A stretch of 42,753 bases of DNA, from assembly GCA_024278215.1 (NCBI GenBank), contig JAJRTR010000091.1:1-42753 (forward strand), written 5' to 3'. How positions within the stretch are numbered: position 1 is the stretch's first letter; each line of letters opens with the position of its first letter. The notes beneath the pieces were generated by a model, which worked only from the letters and a program-made list of their open reading frames with translations, had not been told where the DNA came from and did no database searches. The position numbers and the translations under genes were made by a program. This document shows, piece after piece, positions 16,575-25,321 of the stretch. The DNA is from a bacterium. GTDB lineage: Bacteria > UBP15 > UBA6099 > JAJRTR01.

Positions 16575-19199
16575 CTACTTTGCCCTCCTGAGGACGTTTT
16601 TTGCCTGCCGCAGCTTCGGGTCAAGTTCCAGAGCTTTCTGTGCAAGGTCTTTCGCCTGTGCTTTTTTGCCTGCGGCGAGTTTGATCTTCGCCTTCCGTGC
16701 CAGAGCATCGGCGGTTTTCCGTACCTGTGAATGTATATTTGCCAACAGCCCGGCATTGAGATAGGGCTCGTATTGCTTAAGTGATTTCAGTGCGGCATAA
16801 GCTTCCGCCGGCATATTCTTTGCCAGTCTGTCGGATGTTTTATGTGTGTAGATGACATAAGCCTGCCCGGCGATCTGCTGTCTGAAAAAACCTGCTCTTG
16901 CCTGATTGATGCCTACGGAATCGAGGATCGAGCCGGCTGTTTCGATGTCTTCCTCCGCACTTTTGAAATCTTTCGCGCTGAAGGAACCGGCGCTGCGTGC
17001 GATGAGAGCGCCGAGAAGTTCTTCGCTGACAGCCTGAGATGTAACACCTTTTCGCTGGAACATGGTCATCAGCCGCACGGCGTCGTTGGGATTGTTCTTC
17101 TCTCGCAGAGTACTGCCCCAGCCTGCGATTATAGAAGCAGTTACAGCTTTCTTGTCACTGTTCACTTCGAGCATATCTATATATTGGGACAAGCTGACGA
17201 CCGCCTTGTCGATGTTCCCCTCTTCAGCCGCCTTTTCTGCCTGCTGATAGACCTTGTTAAGCTCCGAAGTTTGCCTGGTCAGGCCATAGAGAGAATAAAC
17301 AGCGAATGACAGGGCGACAAACAGCAACATCATGGTTAAAGTCGCTATTGTGTTGGGCAAATTGAATTCCCTGGTAATCACCGGCTCCCTTTTGGGAGGT
17401 GTTTTCTGTGCCGCGAGTTCTTCATCGCTAAGGAGCGCTTCATCGCCGTCATCATCATCTAATTGTATTGTGCCTGCCGCTGGGTCTCCCTGCTGTTCGT
17501 ATCCGCCCGGCGGTGCTTCGAGTACCTCGTCTGAAGACGATTGCGCAGTGTTTTCCTGTCCCGTTTGTGTTTCTCCGGCTTCCGGTATCTGCTCATCTGT
17601 CATATCTACTCCCGCCGGATCACCTGCGGTCTCCGCCTGCTGTTCGGATTTTGTCTGGAGTTCCTCCGGCTTGTGGGTTTCAGAGGTATCCGCTGCTGTG
17701 GCATCCGGCTCTTCATCGCCTGTCTTCTTCGATCTTGCGAATATGTAGGACAACCGGTTTTTTATTTCTGTAAAGAAGCCCGGTTTCTTCTGTGTTTCTT
17801 CCTCGAATTTCAATATTTCTTCCTCATCGTCTTCTCCGGCTTCGCCGGCAGCTTCCGCGAGTGCGTCTATCGACTCCTGCCCCGCGGGTTGCCGGATTTT
17901 ATCGGCAATAATATCTTTTTCTGAAATGGGTTCGAGTTGTGGAAATTCTTCTTTTTCTTCAGGCGTTTGTGTGGCTGTGTGGGCTGTGGGGTCCGCATCG
18001 GGTTCCTTCTTTTCCACAAGAAGATCGAAATCATCAGGGGCCGCGTCTTGCTGCCGATCACGCTCTTGTCCAACTGTTTCTTCCTGCGCGGCCTGTTCTG
18101 CCTCCTTCGAGGTCTGTTCGGTATACGCTGTATCCTGTTCGGATTCACTCTTTTCATTATTTGCAAACAGTTCTATATTTTCTACGTCCGGTTCACGGTT
18201 CAGAGATTTTGCGATATTGCTCGCGACCTGGAGAGATGCTTCCACGGTCTCGTCGGGAAGTTTTTCATGCTCTTCGCGTTCTGCCGCAACCTGGCGTTCA
18301 AGCACCTCTTCAACCGTTGCCTTTATCTGTTCGTCTTCCGACGGTGCCTGTGCTGCAGTCGGTTCGACATCTGTTTCCGGCGTTTCGGTTTCGGCATCTT
18401 CATCAGTATCCACAGATTCAAACCGAACAATCGGCTCCGTATCGGAATCAAAAGTATCTTCCGGCGCGGTATCGATTTCCGGCGTGGGTCGTGAGTCTTC
18501 ATCCATATCGACAGAAGCGTCTGCTATTGCAGCGATCAAGTCGTCGGCAGCGGCGTCCTCTGCGGTTTTGTCTGCCTGTGTGCCATCATCCGCTGATTCT
18601 TCTGTCACCTGTTCGTCAACTGCCGGTTCAGGCACCGTTGTTTTCATTTCCCCGGCAACAGGTTCTTCGGCAGACGAGGATGTCGTGACGTCGTCCTTTG
18701 CAGTGGCAATGACGGGTTCCGCCTCAGGGGTGGTTTCAGGCAGTTGCGATTTTTCCTGACGGGGTAAGGTGTCGGACACATCCTCCTCGAAAGAGAAGTC
18801 GGGCATGGGAGGCAGTGGTTCTTTTCCGTCCCTTTGCAGATGAATTCTCTGTTTTTCGATGTTGCGCATCACGACATCCTGCAACTTTGTGTAAAGCCCG
18901 GAGTGGCGGGATTCCGGTTTCAGGATGTCAAGGTCGTCCTGCTGTTTTTCCTGCGTCGGCCTTCCCTTAAGGGAGTCGACAATTTCTTTCTGGAGCTTTA
19001 TATCGGTAAATAGAGTTTCGTAGGAATCCCTAACAAGAGAATCAATATTCTGCGCACCATCCATGAGCGCTTCGCGCGGATAGTGTGAGAGAGCGTTTTT
19101 CAGCAAGTACTCGGCCTCGTCGATGCGGCCTTTCGCCATAAGGCTCTTCGCCCTGTTATATTCAGTAAGACTTTTTTGAAAACGGTCTATTATGTCCAT
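16575..19199 (-). CDS. Large acidic TPR protein with one membrane segment
   Basis: About 874 residues. The N-terminal 60 residues form a tetratricopeptide-like helical pair (RAKSLMAKGRIDEAEYLLKN). Then comes a very long, low-complexity acidic stretch rich in Glu, Asp, Thr, Pro and Gln (about 110-600), one hydrophobic membrane segment (MMLLFVALSFAVYSLYGL, about 625-643), and a C-terminal TPR-like domain (650-874). The likely topology is one side disordered, the other helical repeat, but direction is not certain. I chose the ATG at 19199; a TTG at 19250 is possible. The first of at least three genes on the minus strand. No function can be assigned; a scaffold role is inference. Confidence 0.8.
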   Translation of the reverse strand: MDIIDRFQKSLTEYNRAKSLMAKGRIDEAEYLLKNALSHYPREALMDGAQNIDSLVRDSYETLFTDIKLQKEIVDSLKGRPTQEKQQDDLDILKPESRHSGLYTKLQDVVMRNIEKQRIHLQRDGKEPLPPMPDFSFEEDVSDTLPRQEKSQLPETTPEAEPVIATAKDDVTTSSSAEEPVAGEMKTTVPEPAVDEQVTEESADDGTQADKTAEDAAADDLIAAIADASVDMDEDSRPTPEIDTAPEDTFDSDTEPIVRFESVDTDEDAETETPETDVEPTAAQAPSEDEQIKATVEEVLERQVAAEREEHEKLPDETVEASLQVASNIAKSLNREPDVENIELFANNEKSESEQDTAYTEQTSKEAEQAAQEETVGQERDRQQDAAPDDFDLLVEKKEPDADPTAHTATQTPEEKEEFPQLEPISEKDIIADKIRQPAGQESIDALAEAAGEAGEDDEEEILKFEEETQKKPGFFTEIKNRLSYIFARSKKTGDEEPDATAADTSETHKPEELQTKSEQQAETAGDPAGVDMTDEQIPEAGETQTGQENTAQSSSDEVLEAPPGGYEQQGDPAAGTIQLDDDDGDEALLSDEELAAQKTPPKREPVITREFNLPNTIATLTMMLLFVALSFAVYSLYGLTRQTSELNKVYQQAEKAAEEGNIDKAVVSLSQYIDMLEVNSDKKAVTASIIAGWGSTLREKNNPNDAVRLMTMFQRKGVTSQAVSEELLGALIARSAGSFSAKDFKSAEEDIETAGSILDSVGINQARAGFFRQQIAGQAYVIYTHKTSDRLAKNMPAEAYAALKSLKQYEPYLNAGLLANIHSQVRKTADALARKAKIKLAAGKKAQAKDLAQKALELDPKLRQAKNVLRRAK

Positions 19200-19368
19200 A
19201 AAATTATCGCTTGCCGCACCGGGTGTCAGAGGTATTTGTCTGACAAACAAATGTCACATAAATGCAGATTTTCGTGACTTTCGGTCACATACAACATCAT
19301 ATATTTATATCACTAATCATAAATAAAAGTAAATAATTATGCGCAATTTTTACTGAAAAACAGCAATC
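19200..19368. promoter_or_regulatory. Upstream region of the TPR operon
   Basis: AT-rich. Contains TTTGTCTGACAAA, nearly palindromic, at about 19235-19247, and GTGAC-N5-GTCAC at 19274-19288 with another GTCAC nearby (about 19254). These could be operator sites. No confident promoter boxes. Confidence 0.35.
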
Positions 19369-19543
19369 AAGTATATTTCAGCAATGCTGGTAAAAATCGT
19401 GAGAATGCCTGTAATACAAGGCACGGCAGTAGAGTGGTGAGGGAGCGTACTGTTTTGCACGTGGCCGATCCCGAATTGACGCCGCAACGGAAGTAGAATG
19501 GGCGTTATTATGATTTTCCGGACTTCTTTGCAAAAAATTCAGG
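19369..19543 (-). repeat. Repeat family C, copy 1
   Basis: Read on the minus strand it begins with an imperfect hairpin ending CCGGAAAATCA, continues TAATAACGCC, TTCGGGATCGG, TCACCACTC, CTTGTATTACAGGCATTCTC and ends GCATTGCTGAAATAT. The same blocks in the same order occur at 29467-29672. It starts directly at the stop codon of the iolB-like gene and is in the same orientation. No credible protein is encoded. Confidence 0.75.
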
Positions 19544-20341
19544 CTATGTGTCTTTCAGCCACGCATGGCGCGGGTCGTCATGTGTTATCACTGTGCGCTC
19601 TTTTCCGGCAAGCAGCCAGAGATAATAACCGTGATAGCCCGGCCCGGCGGCGACAGGATGGTAGCCCTCGTTGATTATCAGCGTATCGTTCTGCCCGACA
19701 GAGTATGTTTTGTTAAGTGAATAGTCGTCGTTATATAGTCGAATAACCTGGAAACCCTGGATGGGTTTAACCCTGAAAAGATAGATTTCTTCATGATTTG
19801 TCTCGTTGGGCGGGTCGTCCACATCGTGGCGGTGCGGCGGTGCGCTGGACCAGTTGCCGGGCGGGCTGAAAGTCTCCCCGACAAGCATCGTCGCCGCCGG
19901 AACATCTTTGTCTACAATATCGTGCACAGTTCTTTTCCAGTTGTCTTTGCCCCGCTCGACGATTTTTACGTTTTCGGGGGGGATCAACACGGCGTCACCG
20001 CTCGAGCAGGCCGGACAACGCAGCACTGCCGCTTCCACCGGGTCCGCGTCGGTGGCTTCCACTGTGAACCCGTTGCCCGCCGGAATGAAAACTGATGTCG
20101 CCGGGCCGTCGAAGACGTCTTTTCTACTGCCGATATTCTTCCATTTTTTCGTGCCGGAAACAATCGTGCATCTCCCGCCGAGTATCACTATGCAGATTTC
20201 GTCGCCGGACGACTCTTCCTCATATTTCATTCCTTTTTCAAAAACGAGAAGGTCGAAGCTGATATAGCGCAGTCCTTCATCTCCTCTGGCGACAACCTTC
20301 ACAAACCCTTTTTCATTATTGTATTTCCTGAATCGCCCCAT
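19544..20341 (-). CDS. iolB: IolB-like 5-deoxy-glucuronate isomerase
   Basis: The 265-residue product is a bicupin matching IolB, which isomerises 5-deoxy-D-glucuronate to 5-dehydro-2-deoxy-D-gluconate in myo-inositol breakdown. The metal-site region PPHRHDVDDPPNETNHEEIY (about 165-184) has the His-x-His and Glu residues of the second cupin, and the C-terminal HPVAAGPGYHGYYLW is typical. I chose the ATG at 20341, which has AAAGGCGG upstream, over one 21 bases earlier. No other iol genes are in the window, so the pathway is not shown locally; a related isomerase role is possible. Confidence 0.88.
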   Translation of the reverse strand: MGRFRKYNNEKGFVKVVARGDEGLRYISFDLLVFEKGMKYEEESSGDEICIVILGGRCTIVSGTKKWKNIGSRKDVFDGPATSVFIPAGNGFTVEATDADPVEAAVLRCPACSSGDAVLIPPENVKIVERGKDNWKRTVHDIVDKDVPAATMLVGETFSPPGNWSSAPPHRHDVDDPPNETNHEEIYLFRVKPIQGFQVIRLYNDDYSLNKTYSVGQNDTLIINEGYHPVAAGPGYHGYYLWLLAGKERTVITHDDPRHAWLKDT

Positions 20342-20400
20342 ATCATAACCGCCTTTTTGCATATAGCATTTTCACGTATTGCAGACGAACCATAGTCATT

Positions 20401-20417
20401 ATATCATAGCGTGATAT
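20401..20417. promoter_or_regulatory. Possible operator between iolB and radical SAM gene
   Basis: ATATCA-TAGCG-TGATAT is a perfect 6-bp inverted repeat in the 118-base divergent intergenic region, AT-rich and placed where a regulator could act on both genes. No partner regulator is nearby. Confidence 0.4.
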
Positions 20418-20459
20418 GGACATGAATGGTGATGGATACAATAATATGACAAGAGAACA

Positions 20460-22076
20460 ATGAAAAAATCATTTTTAAAAGAAAATCTCGAATTACTCGT
20501 CGAAAGAAAAAGTCTCGACCGGCACGAGGCGGTTTTAATCTTCAACTCCTCCGAACTTCCTGAAAACTATACTGTAGAGACGTCCAGAAAGAACCCTGAT
20601 GTCGACACTCTTTTTTACACGGCAGACGAAAAAAAACACTACTTTCACAGCAGCTTCGCCCCTGTAGATGAAGCACATCGAAAGGCCGCGCGCCTCGCCC
20701 CGTCTCTCAATCGAGTGTCGATCACCGGTATAGGTCTCGGCTATGAGACGGTCTGTATTTTGCGCACACTGAAGAACCTCGAAGCGATAATGATTATTGA
20801 AAAAGAACCGCATCTGCTGGCTGCGTTATTGTCTTGTTTCTCACTGAAGGATTATTCCGGTATCGAATGGTTTATATGGTGCGGAGACGTGTCGAGTGCG
20901 AACCTCGAAAGGTTCGACAAATTTACGGCAGCGCTGGAGCCGGGCAAGTTCGAGATTATCGTCAACCCGGCTTTCGAAAAGGCCAACCCGATGTTCTCCG
21001 AGAGGATGAAACACACACTGCGCATGAGGCAGCACATGGATGTTGTGGAAGTGCTGATGTCGAGATCAGTCGATGAAGCGAGCTTCCTGCCCTCGCTCCG
21101 CTCGTATTTCGAACAGCGGCTTTACGAAGTTCCTTTCCCGGTTATTATCAGGATCGAACCGACCAATTTCTGCAACCTGAAATGTCGCATGTGCCCCTCG
21201 ACGAATTATCCGAAGTCAGAGAAAGGGTTCATGTCGCTCGATCTTTACAAACAGATACTTGATGAACTTGCCGCGAACGCGCCGGATCGGGTATACCACA
21301 TCGTTCTTTATCTCGGCGGCGAGCCGCTGATGCACAGAAAAATTGCAGACATGGTACGCATGGCGCATGAGCGCGGCTATCTGACACAGATAAATACGAA
21401 CGCTACGCTGCTTAAGGAAGATATTTCGCGCCGTCTCATCGACGCGGGCCTGGACCTTGTTCTCTTTTCATTCGACGATGTGCCCGCCGAACGGTATGGA
21501 GAAATGCGTGTCGGGGCTGTAAAAGATAAAGTCTATGAAAATATCATTAATTTTCTCGAATTAAAAGAAGCGGCAAAAACGGCGCACCCTCTCACCCACA
21601 TTGCATCGCTTCAGTATCCGTCGGAATGTGATCCGCAACCCAGGCCCGCAAGCCCCGTACCGTCGGAAGAATTAAAGCGTCTGTTCGAGGGGCGCAACGT
21701 CCAGTTTATTATGAACTGGGCGCATCACTGGGCATCTGACTTTACGGCTGATGTGCAGGGTATGCCCCCGCTCGGGGCACTTGGCCCGTATTTCCCATGC
21801 AGGCTCCTGTGGGGCGAGATGACAATACGATGGGACGGAACGGTGGTGCCGTGCTGCTACGATCTGCGAAGCGAAGAGGTAATAAGCCGGTTTCCTGACC
21901 AGTCGCTTGCAGAAATATGGAATGGAGAGCACTATACGGGATTAAGGCAGTCACATGTTCGCGGGCGGGCAGGACGGATACCGCTCTGCGCCGGTTGCAG
22001 CGGACTGCGCGGCGGAGAAATATTTGCGGGCTTCCTCGGCGATGCCGCCGAAATATACAGAAAACAACCAGTGTGA
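20460..22076 (+). CDS. Radical SAM/SPASM protein with extra N-terminal domain
   Basis: A 538-residue protein. Residues about 80-180 resemble the DUF115/MptE-like fold (VSITGIGLGYETVCILRTL followed by IIEKEPHL). Residues 230-430 are a radical SAM domain with the cluster motif Cys238-x3-Cys242-x2-Cys245 and GGEPL at 286. The C-terminal part carries SPASM-type cysteines (447, 465, 466, 510, 513), so one or two auxiliary Fe-S clusters are likely. SPASM enzymes modify peptides, sugars or proteins; the substrate here is unknown. The N-terminal domain is related to one found in carbohydrate or pterin transferases, so a role in glycan modification is possible but unproven. Starts with ATG after an AAGAGA box; divergent from iolB. 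Confidence 0.88.
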   Translation: MKKSFLKENLELLVERKSLDRHEAVLIFNSSELPENYTVETSRKNPDVDTLFYTADEKKHYFHSSFAPVDEAHRKAARLAPSLNRVSITGIGLGYETVCILRTLKNLEAIMIIEKEPHLLAALLSCFSLKDYSGIEWFIWCGDVSSANLERFDKFTAALEPGKFEIIVNPAFEKANPMFSERMKHTLRMRQHMDVVEVLMSRSVDEASFLPSLRSYFEQRLYEVPFPVIIRIEPTNFCNLKCRMCPSTNYPKSEKGFMSLDLYKQILDELAANAPDRVYHIVLYLGGEPLMHRKIADMVRMAHERGYLTQINTNATLLKEDISRRLIDAGLDLVLFSFDDVPAERYGEMRVGAVKDKVYENIINFLELKEAAKTAHPLTHIASLQYPSECDPQPRPASPVPSEELKRLFEGRNVQFIMNWAHHWASDFTADVQGMPPLGALGPYFPCRLLWGEMTIRWDGTVVPCCYDLRSEEVISRFPDQSLAEIWNGEHYTGLRQSHVRGRAGRIPLCAGCSGLRGGEIFAGFLGDAAEIYRKQPV

Positions 22077-22275
22077 ATCTTGTAACTTTTCAAGGCGGAG
22101 GAGTGTTTTGCCATCTGGAGTGTGTCGATTCATAACCGCTTTGTTTTGCCGGGAATAAATCTACTCCTGAAGCTGGCGCTTCCGTTTTCCTAAGTTTCCA
22201 GGATAGAACGTTTCGGCATAAGCAATCGCCCTGCAAAATGTTATCCCGCAATACTTCACCAATGCGTGTAAAAAG

Positions 22276-22593
22276 TCAATCCGTCCAGGCGTACATACCC
22301 AGCGTTGCCATATTTGCAATCGGGATCAGCAGAATAAATGCCGTCCAGGCCGGCTTGTCCAGCATATCAGCAATTTTCATCCAGGCGATAACTCCGAATA
22401 CGAGGTTGACACCGGGAACAAGCATCAGCAGAATCCACCACAGTGGTTTTCTTGCTATCAGCACCGGCATTATCAGCACATGAAGAACCGGCAGCCATGA
22501 GAGGATGCTGTGCTGCGTGCCGGTTTTGTGGGCGATCACCTGCAGAGCGAGCGAAGTATATATATGAACCCCAACATATATGAAAAAAAACAT
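22276..22593 (-). CDS. Small membrane protein (DUF5684-like)
   Basis: About 105 residues with three or four hydrophobic segments and the pattern WLPVLHVLIM...RKPLWWILLMLVPGVN...LDKPAWTAFILLIPIANM, which matches my memory of the DUF5684 small integral membrane family. Start chosen at 22593, after AGGGCGG; a longer frame to 22671 would overlap the preceding gene. It follows the zinc-ribbon gene by 13 bases and is probably co-translated. Function unknown. Confidence 0.7.
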   Translation of the reverse strand: MFFFIYVGVHIYTSLALQVIAHKTGTQHSILSWLPVLHVLIMPVLIARKPLWWILLMLVPGVNLVFGVIAWMKIADMLDKPAWTAFILLIPIANMATLGMYAWTD

Positions 22594-22606
22594 TTTTGTA
22601 TCCGCC

Positions 22607-23290
22607 CTACCACCAGAATTGTTTTTTCGTGCTGTAGTAACGAGAATAATCCCTGTAACCCATGAAACCATAAAGAAGAGGCATTATCAGTGCACCTATG
22701 CCGATGGTAAACACAACAAGAGCCACTGCGATGCCGAACAGTAAAAGCCCCTTATTTATCATTCCCTTTAAAAAGTACCACAGGGGCCCAAACCAGAAAG
22801 CGGGCCAGCAGAAACCGCGTGGATTAAAATTATTCGGGTACTCCGGCGGTCGGACGAGTCGGCCCCGCGCTTCAAGTTCGTCGAACGATGGCACTGCGCA
22901 CGGTGCGGTTTCTTCGTGCATTACCGCCTGAGAAGGTGTGAGTTGCTGCTGTTGTTCTTTCATGGCTGTTTCCTCATATGGCTGCGCCGGATGCCCGATC
23001 TTTGGTTCCGCGCCGATTTGTGTACCGCATCTCCGGCAGAAAAGAGCATCCGCCGTAATATCCGAGCCGCATGAATGACAGTACTTCGCGCGTTCCGCAC
23101 ATTCTCTTTCAGGTTGGGAGGCGTAAACGGTTTCCTTTTGCGGCATAACCGGTTCCACACTAGGCTCGACGCCCGGCACTTCCTCCGGAATGTCGATAAC
23201 GCCACCGCATTTCGGGCATTTTCCCCTCTTGCCGTAAAGCGATTCAGGTACTTTCATTTTCGACTGGCATTTGTTGCAGATCACTATCAA
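22607..23290 (-). CDS. Zinc-ribbon membrane protein (MJ0042/DUF2628-like)
   Basis: A 227-residue protein. The N-terminus has an MJ0042-type ribbon (CNKCQSKMKVPESL...CPKCGG) and a second ribbon (CHSCGSDITADALFCRRCG, about 70-88); a Gln/Pro-rich linker follows; then a hydrophobic domain with WPAFWFGPLWYFLKGM (about 155-170) and a GYRDYSRYY end, typical of DUF2628. The start is a TTG at 23290 with GGAG seven bases upstream. Such proteins are common in anaerobes but have no known function. Confidence 0.8.
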   Translation of the reverse strand: MIVICNKCQSKMKVPESLYGKRGKCPKCGGVIDIPEEVPGVEPSVEPVMPQKETVYASQPERECAERAKYCHSCGSDITADALFCRRCGTQIGAEPKIGHPAQPYEETAMKEQQQQLTPSQAVMHEETAPCAVPSFDELEARGRLVRPPEYPNNFNPRGFCWPAFWFGPLWYFLKGMINKGLLLFGIAVALVVFTIGIGALIMPLLYGFMGYRDYSRYYSTKKQFWW

Positions 23291-23545
23291 TAAACTGCTC
23301 CGAAAAAATATTCTGTTGCCGTTTAGTCACAATACCGTTTACTTAAGAGGGTATGGGTATCAATATTCGCGATAAATACAGGCTTTTTTGCGTATCATTG
23401 TTGTTAAAGCAAACGGTATTGCGTTTAGTCATCGTTAACAGGGTCAATCGTTACGCAATAAGCAGTTCATCGTTACGAAAGGATTTCTTCGTAACGATGA
23501 AGTAAAGAGAACGGATGCACTTGCTTTCGCCTGTACTTCATGGAA
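23291..23545. repeat. Intergenic region with several short repeats
   Basis: CGTTTAGTCA occurs at 23320-23329 and 23422-23431. CAATACCGTTT (23330-23340) is inverted at AAACGGTATTG (23411-23421). A perfect 14-bp stem TTCATCGTTACGAA (23466-23479) / TTCGTAACGATGAA (23488-23501) lies just past the aldolase stop, probably its 3' hairpin on the minus strand, though no T run follows. Not matched to a known element. Confidence 0.6.
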
Positions 23546-24919
23546 TTACAGGCTGCCCTTTTTCGGGAATTTTACCTTTACAGGTTTCACATGTTTATCG
23601 ACGAGTTCTTTCGAGTTTGCCGCGCCGAGTTTGTCGAAGAGGAACTCGAATTTCGACTGAAGTTCGCTGCGCAGTTTCGCCCTCGTATCTTCCGGGATAT
23701 CGAGAATCTCCTTCTTGTAGGGGCCCCAGGCCTTTTTCCTGAGTTTCGCGAAGAACTGCTCGTCAGTCCAGCCTTCTTTGCGCTCGCCCTCGAGATTTTC
23801 TTTCATCCAGCCGTACATCTTTTCCTTGATGTCGGCGGGGAAATTAGGCGAGTCCATGAGAATGTTCTGGAAACCTGTTGCAAGATGGACTTCGACAGCT
23901 TCCTGCTGCGGGAATTTGTCGAACATCTCGTCCGGCAGGGTGGATGCGCCGTGCTGGACAGCCCCGCCCATTCCCCATTTCTTTTTCGCCTCGACCGAAA
24001 GGGCGTTAAGTGTATCGAAGTCGAGTGCTATTTTTGCAACAGTGCCGTCGGGCATGATAACTCCGCCGTGCGATGTACCTGTCTGGACACTGACCTTGCT
24101 GATGCCTGTAAGGTCCGGCCCGAGCACTTTCTTGTAGCCTTCCATATATGCTTCGAGTTCTTCCACCGTACTGTTTTTCTCGCCGACCTCGCCGATCTCA
24201 CCGCCTACGGAAATCATCACGCCGTCCGGCTGTATATCGCGGATGTACTTTGTCATTTCGGCACACATTTCGTAGTTGTCTTTCTGTTGTTCATCCAGTG
24301 TCGCCTTGCTCAGGTCGACAAGAGTGGAACTGTCGATATCGATATTAAAGTAACCACCATCGACAGCTTCTTTTATTAGTGCCATGAGAGATTGTTTTTC
24401 TTTTTCCGGGTCTGCAATGAAGTTTTTTGCCTTGAACTGGAAGTGGTCACCCTGCACGAAAAGCGGGCCCCTGAATCCCTCTTCGATCGCCGCCGCCATT
24501 ATTGTGGATGTGAATTCATAGGGCCTCTGGAATGTGTAGCCCATTTCGCTCTTTGCTATTTCGATGATAAACGCACCCGCGTTTTTGTTTCTTGCGGAAG
24601 TGATGATCGCCTTTACCATGTCGAATGTGAAACCCCTGATATTGATTGCGGGAACCGACATGTTGTTGTATTCGCCGCGTCCGCTCGCCATATAAAGATC
24701 GTGGATCGAAGCGAGTATAATACCAAGGTCCTGCCCAGCCTCGATGATCAGCCACCTGACGGAATCCCTCAGTTCCTCGTCACCGGTCAACAGCGACGTT
24801 TCCATAAGCTTGCGAGCCAGTTTCTTCAGTGCGGCTTCGTCTTCAACCTTTACACTGTCTCCGTCAATTTTCACTACACCTGCCAGTGCTTTTTTCAGTT
24901 CATCGATGTTTGTAAACAT
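23546..24919 (-). CDS. Class II fructose-bisphosphate aldolase family protein
   Basis: A 457-residue class II aldolase. VPAINIRGFTFDMVKA (89-104) opens the TIM barrel; zinc ligands and active-site residues are read as His159 (QGDHFQ), Glu241 (VGGEIGE), His284 (TGTSHGG) and His323 (VQHGAS). N-terminal 85 residues and C-terminal 120 residues exceed the core family length (about 300), so this is a longer subfamily with extra domains of unknown role. It would split or make a ketose-1,6-bisphosphate; the exact substrate (fructose or another ketose) cannot be read. ATG after GGAAGGAG. Transcribed alone on the minus strand. Confidence 0.9.
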   Translation of the reverse strand: MFTNIDELKKALAGVVKIDGDSVKVEDEAALKKLARKLMETSLLTGDEELRDSVRWLIIEAGQDLGIILASIHDLYMASGRGEYNNMSVPAINIRGFTFDMVKAIITSARNKNAGAFIIEIAKSEMGYTFQRPYEFTSTIMAAAIEEGFRGPLFVQGDHFQFKAKNFIADPEKEKQSLMALIKEAVDGGYFNIDIDSSTLVDLSKATLDEQQKDNYEMCAEMTKYIRDIQPDGVMISVGGEIGEVGEKNSTVEELEAYMEGYKKVLGPDLTGISKVSVQTGTSHGGVIMPDGTVAKIALDFDTLNALSVEAKKKWGMGGAVQHGASTLPDEMFDKFPQQEAVEVHLATGFQNILMDSPNFPADIKEKMYGWMKENLEGERKEGWTDEQFFAKLRKKAWGPYKKEILDIPEDTRAKLRSELQSKFEFLFDKLGAANSKELVDKHVKPVKVKFPKKGSL

Positions 24920-25321
24920 AACGAACTCCTTCCTGATTATATGTTGTTTGTTTTTGCGTTTTTACGACATCATTATTTTACATCAAACTGCGCAGTACTC
25001 ACAGTAATACAACATAAAAGTTCGCCGACTTGATAACATGCAGGGTAAGAGGTATTATTATTATCTTAGCTGCTTGATATACTACGCAAGATGGTATGTA
25101 TCTTTCAAACACGGAGTGAGCTGAATTTTTTTATAACTGAAAGCCATGTTTTTGGATTGCTCTATAATATGATAACAAAATGTTCTTAGAGTTTTTTATT
25201 ATGTTCATCCGTGTAATCCGCGTCTATTAAGCATTTTATTTATAGTTCCTTTCAGCCGGTCCGGATTATTGGCCATTTTGCATTTTCACAATTGTTAAAT
25301 AGGATAAGGAGGTAGATAGAA
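24920..25321. other. Divergent intergenic region, aldolase / oxidoreductase
   Basis: About 400 bases, AT-rich. It must hold promoters for both neighbours, but I see only poor matches. The phrase GTTCATCCGTGTAATCCGCG near 25202 resembles a sequence recurring in other genomes, single-copy here. No gene. Confidence 0.45.

Noticed and set aside
17332-18759. Several long + strand frames opposite the acidic TPR gene
   Set aside because: Ser/Arg-rich mirror translations caused by the repetitive acidic codons on the minus strand.
25195-25235. GTTCATCCGTGTAATCCGCG tract as a repeat
   Set aside because: Only one copy in the window, so nothing can be supported from this sequence.
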